A stretch of DNA of 64,000 nt, taken from the NCBI RefSeq assembly GCF_008274695.1, contig NZ_VTOU01000002.1, positions 868,001-932,000 on the forward strand, written 5' to 3'. Every line of letters starts with the position of its first letter. Position 1 is the first letter of the stretch. Source of the stretch: Sphingomonas montanisoli (GTDB lineage: Bacteria; Pseudomonadota; Alphaproteobacteria; Sphingomonadales; Sphingomonadaceae). This document shows positions 35,291 to 46,150 of this stretch, one piece after another. The notes under the pieces were generated by a model. That model was not told where the DNA came from, did no database searches, and saw only the letters and a program-made list of their open reading frames with translations. Made by a program: the position numbers and the translations under genes.

Positions 35291-36202
35291 ATGACGCATA
35301 TCCTCGTTACAGGCGCGACTGGCGGGCAGGGGAGTGCGACGGCGCGTGCCTGCCTGAAACGCGGCATGCGCGTCCGCGCGCTGGTCCGCGATGCGGAGAA
35401 GCCGGTCGCGCGCGATCTGGCCGCGCTGGGCGCCGAACTGGTCGTGGGCGATTATGCCAATCCCGCCTCGATCGCACGCGCGGTGGAGGGCGTGAACGCC
35501 CTCTTCTCGCTCCAGCTCGACAATGCGCCCGTCACGCATGTCGAGACCTTGCTCAACGCCGCGCTCGCAGCCGGGGTGGAGCATGTCGTCCAGTCGACCG
35601 TCTCCGCGACCGGCCTGCATGAAAGCTTCCCCGGCTGGACCGATCCGTCGATCTGGCCCGATTATTGGGATGGCCGACACGCTTATTGGGAGTTGAAGGC
35701 GGCCGAGGAGCGGCTGGTCCGCGCGGCGGGTTTCCAGCGCTGGACGATCGTGCGGCCGCCGATGATCGTCGACAATGCGATCGCCTTTGCGCGCGTGCTG
35801 TTTCCGCGCCTCGCCTCGCATGGCGAGATCCTGACGGCGGTGCCCGAGGGCGTGAAGGTGCCCTACATATCTTATGCGAGCATCGGCGAGGCGGCAGCGA
35901 CCGCGATCGCCAACCCCGATCGCTTCGCGGGCGCTATCCTCGAAATCGCCGACGATGAACTGACTGACGAGGCTATGGCGGACGCGCTCGCCGCGGCATC
36001 GGGCAAGCCGGTCAAGGTGGTGCGCGCCTCGCCCGAACGCGCGACAGAGCTGGGGCTGCACCCGCGCATCGTGACCCAGCATGTCTGGCTGGGTGACATC
36101 GGCTATCCGGCGCGCGCCGCTGCCGCCCGCCGTTACGGCCTCACGCCGCTGCCGATCGCCGAGTGGGCGAAGCGCAACGCCGCCCGGATCGAGGTCGGGT
36201 AG
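35291..36202 (+). CDS. NmrA-family NAD(P)-binding protein
   Basis: A 303-residue atypical short-chain dehydrogenase of the NmrA/HSCARG group. The dinucleotide loop is ILVTGATGGQGSATARACLK, followed by VRALVRDAEKPVARDLAALG and GVEHVVQSTVSATGL. Members either bind NADP as redox sensors or reduce small molecules. The ATG at 35291 lies 4 bases after the stop of the epoxide-hydrolase-like gene, so a linked function on the epoxide or its diol is possible. A bidirectional terminator follows. Confidence 0.88.
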   Translation: MTHILVTGATGGQGSATARACLKRGMRVRALVRDAEKPVARDLAALGAELVVGDYANPASIARAVEGVNALFSLQLDNAPVTHVETLLNAALAAGVEHVVQSTVSATGLHESFPGWTDPSIWPDYWDGRHAYWELKAAEERLVRAAGFQRWTIVRPPMIVDNAIAFARVLFPRLASHGEILTAVPEGVKVPYISYASIGEAAATAIANPDRFAGAILEIADDELTDEAMADALAAASGKPVKVVRASPERATELGLHPRIVTQHVWLGDIGYPARAAAARRYGLTPLPIAEWAKRNAARIEVG

Positions 36203-36214
36203 TTTTTGTTTGCC

Positions 36215-36258
36215 GCGATTTCCGAGCCGGCAGATGTTTCCATCTGCCTTGAAATCGC
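36215..36258. terminator. Bidirectional terminator between NmrA and argJ genes
   Basis: Nested hairpin: outer arms GCGATTTC and GAAATCGC, inner arms GGCAGATG and CATCTGCC around a TTTC loop. It fills the 57-base gap between convergent genes. TTTTTGTTT just to the left would give a T run to minus-strand transcripts. Confidence 0.75.
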
Positions 36259-36259
36259 T

Positions 36260-37486
36260 CTAGCTCCGATAATCCGCGTTGATCGAGATGTAGCCGTGGG
36301 TCAGGTCGCACGTCCAAACCGTCGCGCGCCCTTCGCCAAGCCCGAGTTCGACGCCGACTTCGATGTCCTGCCCCTTGAGGTGCGCGGCGACCGGCGCCTC
36401 GTCATAGCCTTCGACCGCGAGGCCCTCGCGCGCCACCTGGGTCGCGCCGAAACGGATCGAGAGCTTGTCGCGCTCGGCGGGTTCGCCCGCCTTGCCGACC
36501 GCCATCACGACGCGGCCCCAATTGGCATCCTCGCCCGCGATCGCGGTCTTCACCAGCGGCGAATTGGCGATCGACAGCGCGATCCTGTGCGCGCTCTCGT
36601 TGCTGACCGCGCCCTCGACGGTGATCGCGATGAACTTCGACGCGCCCTCTCCGTCGCGGACGACCAGGTGGGCGAGCTGGGTGCACAGATCGGTCAGCGC
36701 CGACTGGAACGCGTCCGCGCCGGCATCGTCGAAGCTGCGCAGCACCTCGTTCCCCGCCTTGCCCGTTGCGAAGGCGAGTACGGTATCGCTGGTCGACGTA
36801 TCGCCATCGACCGTGATTGAGGAGAAGCTGGCGACGTTCGCGCTGTCGAGCATCGTCTGCAGGAAGGCGGGCTCGACGGCGGCGTCGGTAAAGACGTAGC
36901 CGAGCATCGTCGCCATGTCGGGCGCGATCATCCCCGAACCCTTGATGATGCCGACCAGGCTGACCGTCTTGCCGCCGATCACCGCGCGGGTGACGGCGCC
37001 CTTGGTGAAGGTATCGGTGGTCATGATCGTGGCGGCGGCGTCTTCCCACGAGGCTTCGGGCGCGGTCAGCACCGCGTCGAGCCCCGCCTCGGCCTTGTCG
37101 ATCGGCAGCGGCACGCCGATCACGCCGGTCGACGAGACGAACACGTCGGACGGCTGGCAGCCGACGGCGCCCGCCACCTTCGCAGCGATCGCCTCGACCG
37201 CCGCGCGGCCACGATGCCCGGTGAACGCGTTCGAGTTACCCGCATTCACTACCAGTGCGCGCGCGCGGCCCAGCGGTAGCGCGGCGCGACACCACTCGAC
37301 TTCGGGTGAGGGGCATTTGCTCTTAGTCGTCACCCCAGCGACCGCGGTGCCCTCATCGAACGCGACGTAGGTCAGGTCGCACCGGTCCCAATTCTTGTAG
37401 CGCGCGCGGGCCACGGCGGCGCGAACGCCGGGGATCGCGGGCAAAGCGGGGAAGGGGCGGGCGAGGGGGGATGTCTGGTCGCTCAT
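36260..37486 (-). CDS. argJ: Bifunctional ornithine acetyltransferase / N-acetylglutamate synthase ArgJ
   Basis: ArgJ transfers acetyl from N-acetylornithine to glutamate and can also use acetyl-CoA, giving the cyclic arginine pathway. The 408-residue precursor is cut autocatalytically before the threonine in KGSGMIAPDMATMLGYVFTD, giving alpha and beta chains. Other landmarks are STGVIGVPLPIDK and CDLTHGYISINADYRS at the C-terminus. The ATG at 37484-37486 is preferred over a frame 27 codons longer. Confidence 0.96.
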   Translation of the reverse strand: MSDQTSPLARPFPALPAIPGVRAAVARARYKNWDRCDLTYVAFDEGTAVAGVTTKSKCPSPEVEWCRAALPLGRARALVVNAGNSNAFTGHRGRAAVEAIAAKVAGAVGCQPSDVFVSSTGVIGVPLPIDKAEAGLDAVLTAPEASWEDAAATIMTTDTFTKGAVTRAVIGGKTVSLVGIIKGSGMIAPDMATMLGYVFTDAAVEPAFLQTMLDSANVASFSSITVDGDTSTSDTVLAFATGKAGNEVLRSFDDAGADAFQSALTDLCTQLAHLVVRDGEGASKFIAITVEGAVSNESAHRIALSIANSPLVKTAIAGEDANWGRVVMAVGKAGEPAERDKLSIRFGATQVAREGLAVEGYDEAPVAAHLKGQDIEVGVELGLGEGRATVWTCDLTHGYISINADYRS

Positions 37487-37538
37487 GCCACGCCCATAGG
37501 CCGGACATGCGACGGTTTGAAGCAGTCCATTGGCAAAA

Positions 37539-37554
37539 TAATTCAGATGAATTA
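37539..37554. promoter_or_regulatory. Palindromic operator candidate before the dioxygenase-TetR operon
   Basis: TAATTC-AGAT-GAATTA is a perfect 6-base inverted repeat in the 98-base gap between argJ and the TauD-type gene, about 30 bases before the ATG. The TetR gene at the end of the operon is the obvious candidate to bind it. Confidence 0.45.
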
Positions 37555-37584
37555 AAACGGGTCGCATAAGAGGAGAGGACCGCC

Positions 37585-38505
37585 ATGACCATCAGCTACG
37601 ATAACCAGCCCGATCCATCGTCGCCGCTCGATATCGCCCCCGTCACCGGGCGGATCGGCGGCGAGGTGCGCGGCATCAAATTGGGGCCAGACATCAGCGA
37701 CGCCGATGTCGCGGCGATCGAGGCCGCACTCGCGCGGCACAAGGTGCTGTTCTTCCGCGATCAGGATCATCTGACCGATGAGAGTCAGGAGGCGTTCGCT
37801 AATCGCCTGGGCAGGCCGGTCGCGCACCCGACGCTCAAGGTCGCGCCGGGATCGTCCTACATTCTCGAACTCGCGACCGCCGAGAACCGTGTAGCCTCGG
37901 TCTGGCACACGGATGTCACCTTCACCGCGGATTATCCGCGCGCGTCGATCCTGCGCGGGGTTGATATGCCGCCGGCGGGGGGCGACACGATGTGGATCAA
38001 CACGGTCACGGCCTACAAATATTTGCCGGATACGCTCAAGCAGTTGGCAGAGAGCCTGCGCGTCATTCACACCAACATGTTCGATTATCTCGCGCCCTCC
38101 CCGGTCCAGAATGCCAAGAGCAGCGATTTCAGCGCCTTCACCGCGACCCGCTTCGAAACCGAGCATCCGATGGTGCGCGTCCACCCGGTGACGGGCGAGA
38201 AGCTGCTGCTCCTCGGCGGCTTCGCGCGCGAGATCGTCGGGCTGCCCAAGGCGGATTCGGATGCCTTGCTCGCGATGTTCACCCGCCATGTCGAAGCGAC
38301 CGAGAATATCGTGCGTTGGCACTGGCGTACCGGCGATCTCGTGATCTGGGACAATCGCGCGACCCAGCACAAGGTCGCCGCCGATCTCGGCAACCAGACC
38401 CGCGTCGTGCGGCGCGTGACGCTGGCGGGCGAAGTGCCGGTGGGGGTGGATGGCAGGCAGAGCGTCCAGATCCATCCCGAGCCGCTGGCGGTCGCCGCCG
38501 AGTGA
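37585..38505 (+). CDS. TauD/TfdA-family Fe(II)/2-oxoglutarate dioxygenase
   Basis: A 306-residue non-haem iron dioxygenase that oxidises a substrate while decarboxylating 2-oxoglutarate. The facial triad is complete: His and Asp in VWHTDVTF and the distal His in NRATQHKVAAD; the 2-oxoglutarate arginine is expected in TRVVRRVTLAGE. FFRDQDHLTDE and MPPAGGDTMWINTVTAY match the taurine and alkylsulfate dioxygenase branch, so a sulfonate, sulfate ester or phenoxyacetate-type substrate is plausible. GAGGAGAGG precedes the ATG. The stop overlaps the start of the following TetR gene (GTGA). Confidence 0.93.
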   Translation: MTISYDNQPDPSSPLDIAPVTGRIGGEVRGIKLGPDISDADVAAIEAALARHKVLFFRDQDHLTDESQEAFANRLGRPVAHPTLKVAPGSSYILELATAENRVASVWHTDVTFTADYPRASILRGVDMPPAGGDTMWINTVTAYKYLPDTLKQLAESLRVIHTNMFDYLAPSPVQNAKSSDFSAFTATRFETEHPMVRVHPVTGEKLLLLGGFAREIVGLPKADSDALLAMFTRHVEATENIVRWHWRTGDLVIWDNRATQHKVAADLGNQTRVVRRVTLAGEVPVGVDGRQSVQIHPEPLAVAAE

Positions 38506-39074
38506 CGAAGACGAAGCGTCGCAGCGCGACCGGGCCGGGGTTGATCGAGGCGGGCGAGCGGCTGTTCGCCCGCCACGGCATCCACGGCGTGGCCCTTCGC
38601 CAGATCGCGACGGAGGCCGGGTCGGCCAACAGTTCTGCGGTCCATTATCATTTCGGCGATGCCCACGGCTTCGTCCGCGCGATCTTCGCGCACCGCCTTC
38701 CCGCGCTGGAGGCGGCGCGCGTCGATCTGATGAGGGGGGCTGAGGCGCGGGGGGAACCGGACGTTGGCACGTTGCTCGACATCCTGTTCCGGCCCTTCGT
38801 TGTCGGCGCGGATGTTTCCGGATACGCCTCCTACGCCGCGTTCCTCCTCGAAGTGCGCAAGGCCGGCTGGCTCGCCGACTGGCAGGAGATGGCCGGCCCT
38901 GTCACCAAGGCCATCCCGCAGCGCATCCTTTCGCAGATGGAAGCGCGCGGCGTTGCCGACGCCCAATGGCGCCTCGAAGCGATCACCATGATGATCATCG
39001 CCGCGATCGCTGCCGGCCAAGCCGATCGCTACGACGGGCTGGTGGCGATTGGAACGGCGGCGCTGCTGGCGTAA
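38502..39074 (+). CDS. TetR-family regulator coupled to the dioxygenase
   Basis: A 190-residue TetR protein: HTH part GLIEAGERLFARHGIHG, VALRQIATEAGSANSSAVHYHF and GDAHGFVRAIF. The GTG start at 38502-38504 overlaps the TGA of the dioxygenase gene by 4 bases, so it is translated with it. Such a coupled arrangement usually gives an autoregulated operon; the palindrome at 37539 could be its site. Confidence 0.88.
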   Translation: MTKTKRRSATGPGLIEAGERLFARHGIHGVALRQIATEAGSANSSAVHYHFGDAHGFVRAIFAHRLPALEAARVDLMRGAEARGEPDVGTLLDILFRPFVVGADVSGYASYAAFLLEVRKAGWLADWQEMAGPVTKAIPQRILSQMEARGVADAQWRLEAITMMIIAAIAAGQADRYDGLVAIGTAALLA

Positions 39075-39090
39075 TCCTCGCGCGCCCGAA

Positions 39091-39119
39091 TTGACGTAGG
39101 CCCACCCGCCACCTATCTG
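39091..39119 (+). promoter_or_regulatory. Sigma-70-type promoter of secA
   Basis: TTGACG, 17 bases, TATCTG. Each hexamer is close to the consensus and the spacing is ideal. It ends 64 bases before the chosen secA start. Confidence 0.6.
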
Positions 39120-39183
39120 CCGACGATCCCGGCGCGGCGGCCCGAAAAGGCTGCCCGTTGGCCCATGTTTTCAAGGAATGCCC

Positions 39184-41910
<2,727 letters not shown>

Positions 41911-41941
41911 TCAGGCGCATCCGGCGCGACCGGGCAGGCGC

Positions 41942-42298
41942 ATGACGCGCTGGGCCTGGTTCGCGCTCGGCTGGGTGATGGTCGGGCTGGGGATTATCGG
42001 CGCGATCCTGCCGGTTATGCCGACCACGATCTTCCTGATCCTGGCCGCCGGCTGCTTCAGCCGGTCGAGCCCGCGGTTCGAGGCATGGCTGCTCGAGCAT
42101 CGCTGGATGGGGCCGCCGATCCGCCGCTGGCGTGAGAACCGGGCGATCCCGACCAAGGCAAAAGTCCTCGCGATTGGCAGCATGGTCGGCGGGTTCGTGG
42201 TGCTGCTGCTCGCGGACCCGCCCTTGTGGGTTGCTTTACTGTGCGGCGCCTTTTTGGCGGCTTGTGCAACTTTCGTCGGAACCCGACCCGCGCAATGA
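41942..42298 (+). CDS. YbaN/DUF454 family small membrane protein
   Basis: A 118-residue inner membrane protein with three hydrophobic segments. The DUF454 signature is GWVMVGLGIIGAILPVMPTT, followed by FLILAAGCFSRSSPRFEAWL and PIRRWRENRAIPTKAK. The family is widespread and its role is unknown. It starts 31 bases after secA and may be co-transcribed with it. Confidence 0.9.
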   Translation: MTRWAWFALGWVMVGLGIIGAILPVMPTTIFLILAAGCFSRSSPRFEAWLLEHRWMGPPIRRWRENRAIPTKAKVLAIGSMVGGFVVLLLADPPLWVALLCGAFLAACATFVGTRPAQ

Positions 42299-42409
42299 TA
42301 ATTTACAGTCGTTTGCGTGCATTCGGTGCCGTATTATATTAACGTCCCGGGCGTTCACGAAGCTTGGCGCTTTTTGAGGAGGAAGCACCGGGCCTGATCG
42401 CCCTGAAGG

Positions 42410-44434
42410 GTGATGTCGTGGGTGAGTATATGTCCTTTGCTTATCGGAACGCGCGGGGAGGGAAGCGTCATTCCAAACGATAGGCTTTCTGAGGCCAACC
42501 GCCTGCTGCTGCTGGCCGAAGCCCTTTCGGGTTTCGGGCACTGGCGCGCGAATCTGGCCGAGGGCACGATCACCATTTCGCCACAGATGAGCGACGTCTG
42601 CGGGCTTGAGCGCGGCGCTCGCCTGACGACCAGCTTCTTCATCGACCGTGTCCACCCCGACGACCGCGACCGGTTGTCCGCCGTGTTGACCGAGACGCGT
42701 GAAACCGGCCAGCTCGACGACTTCCGTCTGCGCTGGATGCGCCCCGATGGCCCGACCATCCACATGACGGTCAGCTGCCGGATGGACGGCCCCGACGCGA
42801 TGTTCGGGATCGTCCACGATTCGACGGGCGAGGTCGAGCGCGAACGCGCCCTGATCGTCGCCCGCGACCAGGCCCGCGCCGCAGAACGCGCGCGCGGCGA
42901 TTTCCTGACCGTGATGAGCGAAGAGATCCGCACGCCGATGCAGGGCGTGATTGGCACGATCGACCTGCTGCGCGAGGATCCGCCCGAGCAGCAGCGGCTG
43001 CGCCTGTTCGAAAGCCTCGCCCAATCGGCCTGCACGCTGATGACGGTGGTCGACGATCTGGTCGATCAGTCGCGGATTGAGGTGGGCCGCATCGTCCTCG
43101 AATCGCGTGAGTTCGATCTCAAGGTGCTCGTCCGCAACACCGCGGATCTCTATCAGGGCAGCGCCACCGCCAAGGGGCTCTCGCTCGAAGCCAACGGTAT
43201 CGATGGCGATCCGGCGATCGTGCGCGGCGATCCGGCACGGGTGCAGCAGATCCTGTCCAACCTGCTGTCGAACGCGATCAAGTTCACCGATCAGGGCAAG
43301 ATTTCGATCACCGCGTCGATTTCGCGCCGCACGTCCGAATCCGATTATTGGATGGTGATGGTGCAGGATAGCGGCATCGGCATCGGCGAAGATGCGCTGG
43401 GCCGCATCTTCTCGCGCTTCGAACAGGTCGATGCCGCGCGCAACCGGCTGCAGGGCGGGGCGGGGCTTGGTCTGTCGATCAGCCAGCAGCTTGCCGAGGC
43501 GATGGGCGGATCGATCGCGGTGTCGAGCGAGCCCGGGCAGGGCAGCATCTTCTCGGTCGAACTGCCCTTCGCGACCCACGTCGGCGCGCCGACGGCCGCT
43601 GAGGAAGGCGATGCGGAAGCGCAGCCCTTGCGCATCCTGCTGGCCGAAGACAATCCGATCAACCGCCGTCTGATGAAGGCATTGCTGATCCGCCACGGGC
43701 ACGACGTCGTCGCGGTCGAGGATGGGCGCAAGGCGCTGTCGGCGATGACGACGCAGCGTTTCGATCTGGTCCTGATGGACATGCAGATGCCCGAACTTGA
43801 CGGCCTCGGTGCGACCCGCGCGATCCGCGCGCTCGATCCGCCGGCGTCCGAAACCACGATCGTCGCGATTTCGGCGGATGCGATGCCCGAACGCCGCCGG
43901 CTCTATTTCGAAGCGGGGGTCGACAGCTTCCTGCCCAAGCCGATCGTGTCGCGCCAGTTGATCGAGATGATCGACAAGATGCGCCGCAGCGCCAGCCCGG
44001 TGAAGGCCGCGCCCGCCGATCATTTCAATCGCGAGCGGCTGAGCTGGCTTGTCGAGGAAGCGGGCGAGCAGGATGCCGCGACGCTGATCCGGATGCTGCT
44101 GTTCGACGTCACCGATCGTCCCAAGCGGATCGCCGCCGCCGTGCGCGCCCGCGCATGGGAGGTCGCCGCGACCGAAGCCGAATCGCTGCGCGCGCTGCTC
44201 GACAATTTCGGCCAGTTCGGCCTGTCACAGCTCCTCGGCTCGATTGCGCGCCAGTGCGCCCGCCACGCGCTGCCGCCGGCGCTGATCGAGGAACTGGAAA
44301 CCCAGGCGGCGTCGCTTGCGATCTTCTTCCGCAGCGAATTGGGCGGCCTGCCCGGTCCGCTCGAGCGCGCGGTGGACAATGTCGTCGAACCGACGTTCCC
44401 GGTGATCCCGCAACCCCAGATCAAGCAGCGGTGA
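42410..44434 (+). CDS. Hybrid histidine kinase-like protein with glutamate in place of both phospho-histidines
   Basis: A 674-residue soluble protein with PAS (about 30-145), HisKA (about 160-230), ATPase (about 270-390), receiver (about 405-525) and an HPt-like C-terminal domain (about 540-650). The ATPase is intact: LLSNAIKFTDQGK, QDSGIGIGED and GGAGLGLSISQQ. The receiver keeps LLAEDNP, Asp457 in LMDMQMPELDG and the lysine in FLPKPI. The phospho-acceptor histidine of HisKA is missing: the usual MSHEIRTP is MSEEIRTP, with Glu171. In the HPt-like domain the usual AHSLKG is AESLRA, with Glu591. The protein may be a pseudokinase scaffold or an ATP-dependent sensor. GTG at 42410 is one of several possible starts; GTG at 42422 is also possible. 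Confidence 0.88.
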   Translation: MMSWVSICPLLIGTRGEGSVIPNDRLSEANRLLLLAEALSGFGHWRANLAEGTITISPQMSDVCGLERGARLTTSFFIDRVHPDDRDRLSAVLTETRETGQLDDFRLRWMRPDGPTIHMTVSCRMDGPDAMFGIVHDSTGEVERERALIVARDQARAAERARGDFLTVMSEEIRTPMQGVIGTIDLLREDPPEQQRLRLFESLAQSACTLMTVVDDLVDQSRIEVGRIVLESREFDLKVLVRNTADLYQGSATAKGLSLEANGIDGDPAIVRGDPARVQQILSNLLSNAIKFTDQGKISITASISRRTSESDYWMVMVQDSGIGIGEDALGRIFSRFEQVDAARNRLQGGAGLGLSISQQLAEAMGGSIAVSSEPGQGSIFSVELPFATHVGAPTAAEEGDAEAQPLRILLAEDNPINRRLMKALLIRHGHDVVAVEDGRKALSAMTTQRFDLVLMDMQMPELDGLGATRAIRALDPPASETTIVAISADAMPERRRLYFEAGVDSFLPKPIVSRQLIEMIDKMRRSASPVKAAPADHFNRERLSWLVEEAGEQDAATLIRMLLFDVTDRPKRIAAAVRARAWEVAATEAESLRALLDNFGQFGLSQLLGSIARQCARHALPPALIEELETQAASLAIFFRSELGGLPGPLERAVDNVVEPTFPVIPQPQIKQR

Positions 44435-44440
44435 ATCTTT

Positions 44441-44469
44441 TTAATCCTCCCCCGCCAGGGGAGGATTAA
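44441..44469. repeat. Minimal inverted repeat, copy C of the modular family
   Basis: TTAATCCTCCCC and GGGGAGGATTAA pair perfectly around a CGCCA loop. These are the outer arms of the larger copies with the inner modules missing. It lies between two convergent genes and can act as a bidirectional terminator. Confidence 0.8.
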
Positions 44470-44472
44470 AAG

Positions 44473-45111
44473 TCACCGCCGCCACGCGAGTAGCGATAGC
44501 CCGAACCCTACGAACAATGCGCCGGTCGCGCGGTTGAAGCGGCGCTGCCAGCGCATCTCGCGCAGCAATCCGCTCAACGATCGGCCGCCCAGCGCATAGG
44601 TGAAGTACCACGCGGTCTCGATCACCGCGAAGGTCGCCAGCAGGATCGCGAACTGTGGCGCCTTGGGCGCGCTCGCATCGATGAACTGCGGGAAGAAGGC
44701 GGCTGCGAAGATCAGCGCCTTGGGGTTGGCGATGCTGATCAGATAGCCGCCGCGGAACAACTGGCCTGCGCTCGCCTGCGGATCGATCGCCGCATTGCCG
44801 GTGTTCGGGCCGACGTCGACAGGCGTGCCTCGATCGCGCCACGCCTTGATCCCGACCCAGATCAGATAGGCGGCGCCGCCCACCTTGATGATCCCCAGCA
44901 GCTGCGGCAGCGCGGAGAGCAAGGCGCTCATCCCCGCCGCCGACAGGCCGAACAAGGTCAGCAGCGCCAGCATGCACCCGGCCATGGCGAAGGTCGCGCG
45001 GGCGACGCCGTGGCGCATCGCGCGTGTCATGATGTGGAGCATGTTCGGTCCCGGCATCGCCGACACCAGGAAGGTGGCGCAGACGAAGATCCACCAGTGG
45101 GCCAGCGTCAT
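44473..45111 (-). CDS. LysE-family translocator (amino acid exporter)
   Basis: A 212-residue inner membrane exporter of the LysE/RhtB type with about six membrane segments. The family signature SAMPGPNMLHIMTRAMRHG is at residues 17-35, followed by LIWVGIKAWRD and LISIANPKALIFAAAFFPQF. Members export lysine, homoserine, threonine or related metabolites. The ATG at 45109-45111 overlaps the Nudix gene stop by 4 bases, so the genes are co-translated. Confidence 0.93.
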   Translation of the reverse strand: MTLAHWWIFVCATFLVSAMPGPNMLHIMTRAMRHGVARATFAMAGCMLALLTLFGLSAAGMSALLSALPQLLGIIKVGGAAYLIWVGIKAWRDRGTPVDVGPNTGNAAIDPQASAGQLFRGGYLISIANPKALIFAAAFFPQFIDASAPKAPQFAILLATFAVIETAWYFTYALGGRSLSGLLREMRWQRRFNRATGALFVGFGLSLLAWRR

Positions 45112-45500
45112 ATCAGGGCATCCAGCAGGCCGATCAGCGGCTTGTCCGCCGGCGGCATCGGCAGGTTGTGCAGCTCGACGGGGCGGACCCATTTGAGCGC
45201 CTGCGCCTCCACCGCCTGCGGGATGCCCCGCCATTTTCGGCAGATGTAGAGCAGCAGCAGCAGGTGGCGCTCGCCCAGCGGCTCGCTGGCGAAGGCGGCG
45301 GGGGCGAGGCAGGCGGTCTGTGTCTCGATCGCCAGCTCCTCGCGAAGTTCGCGGATCAGCGCGGCTTCGGGCGTCTCGCCCGGTTCGATCTTGCCCCCGG
45401 GAAACTCCCACAGCCCCGCCATCGGCTTCCCCTCGGGCCGCTGCTGCACGAGCACGCGCCCATCGGCATCGATCAGCGCCACCGCCGTGACCATAAGCAT
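45108..45500 (-). CDS. MutT-type Nudix hydrolase
   Basis: A 130-residue Nudix enzyme, probably an 8-oxo-dGTP diphosphatase that removes oxidised nucleotides. The Nudix box is complete across GGKIEPGETPEAALIREL and the following REELAIET. The start VTAVALIDADGRVLVQQRPE is typical for bacterial MutT. The ATG at 45498-45500 is chosen; a longer frame from a TTG at 45569 would overlap the divergent Flp gene and has no support. It is followed by LysE with a 4-base overlap. Confidence 0.9.
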   Translation of the reverse strand: MLMVTAVALIDADGRVLVQQRPEGKPMAGLWEFPGGKIEPGETPEAALIRELREELAIETQTACLAPAAFASEPLGERHLLLLLYICRKWRGIPQAVEAQALKWVRPVELHNLPMPPADKPLIGLLDALI

Positions 45501-45563
45501 TGGATTTTGGTTCAAAACCGCCTTGTCCTTTATCGCTTCCTTAAGCTGATCGCCGTAAGGAAA

Positions 45564-45776
45564 ATGCAATCTTATCCATTAGTCGAAAGACCGCTCTTGT
45601 CCCGTTCACCTCTTATCCGTCGCCTGTTCCGATCGGAAGATGGCGCGACTGCCGTCGAATATGGCCTGATCCTCGCGCTGGTGGTGCTGGCGCTGCTCGT
45701 GGGCGTCACCACGCTGAGCGGACAGGTCAAAGCGACCTGGAACAACATTGCGACTAAAGTCGGCTCCACCATCTGA
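45564..45776 (+). CDS. Flp family type IVb pilin
   Basis: A 70-residue Flp/Fap pilin precursor. The prepilin peptidase site is SEDG before ATAVEYGLILALVV, with the Glu-Tyr pair of the family. One hydrophobic helix of about 20 residues follows. The leader is long at 27 residues (MQSYPLVERPLLSRSPLIRR and following); a TTG start at 45597 would give a shorter leader of 16 residues. It precedes a second pilin gene. No tad assembly gene is in the window. Confidence 0.87.
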   Translation: MQSYPLVERPLLSRSPLIRRLFRSEDGATAVEYGLILALVVLALLVGVTTLSGQVKATWNNIATKVGSTI

Positions 45777-45899
45777 TTGATGGCGATAATGTCCCACGCA
45801 TTAACTGTTTCACAGGGAATCCCGGGCTAGATCGCAATCGTTGGCCGTAGGCGGGCCATCCGGGCCGGACCCGTAAGTGTCCAAGCGGGAGTTAGAGTT

Positions 45900-46067
45900 A
45901 TGAAGTTTGTTGCGAAGCTGCTTAAGAACAACAAGGGCGCGACTGCGATCGAATATGGTCTGATCGCTGCCCTCATCGCGGTTGCCGCGATCACTGCGAT
46001 GACCAGCCTGGGCAACCAGCTGCAGAAGACGTTCAACAACGTCGCGAACAACATGAAGGCTTCGTAA
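45900..46067 (+). CDS. Flp family type IVb pilin (55 residues)
   Basis: A short pilin precursor, MKFVAKLLKNNKG followed by ATAIEYGLIAALIAVAA. The glycine before ATAIEYG is the prepilin peptidase site and the Glu-Tyr pair is the family mark. GCGGGAG lies a few bases before the ATG at 45900. The mature pilin has a single membrane helix and a short polar tail ending NNMKAS. A strong terminator follows 34 bases after the stop. It is the more typical of the two neighbouring pilins. Confidence 0.93.
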   Translation: MKFVAKLLKNNKGATAIEYGLIAALIAVAAITAMTSLGNQLQKTFNNVANNMKAS

Positions 46068-46101
46068 TCGGTTCCTAGAAACCGGGTACGGCTGACAGAT
46101 C

Positions 46102-46133
46102 GGGCGGCGAACCTTCGGGTTCGCCGCCCTTTT
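46102..46133 (+). terminator. Rho-independent terminator after the Flp pilin gene
   Basis: GGGCGGCGAACC and GGTTCGCCGCCC pair perfectly around a TTCG tetraloop and are followed by TTTT. Confidence 0.95.
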
Positions 46134-46150
46134 CGTATGCGCCTTCTAAG

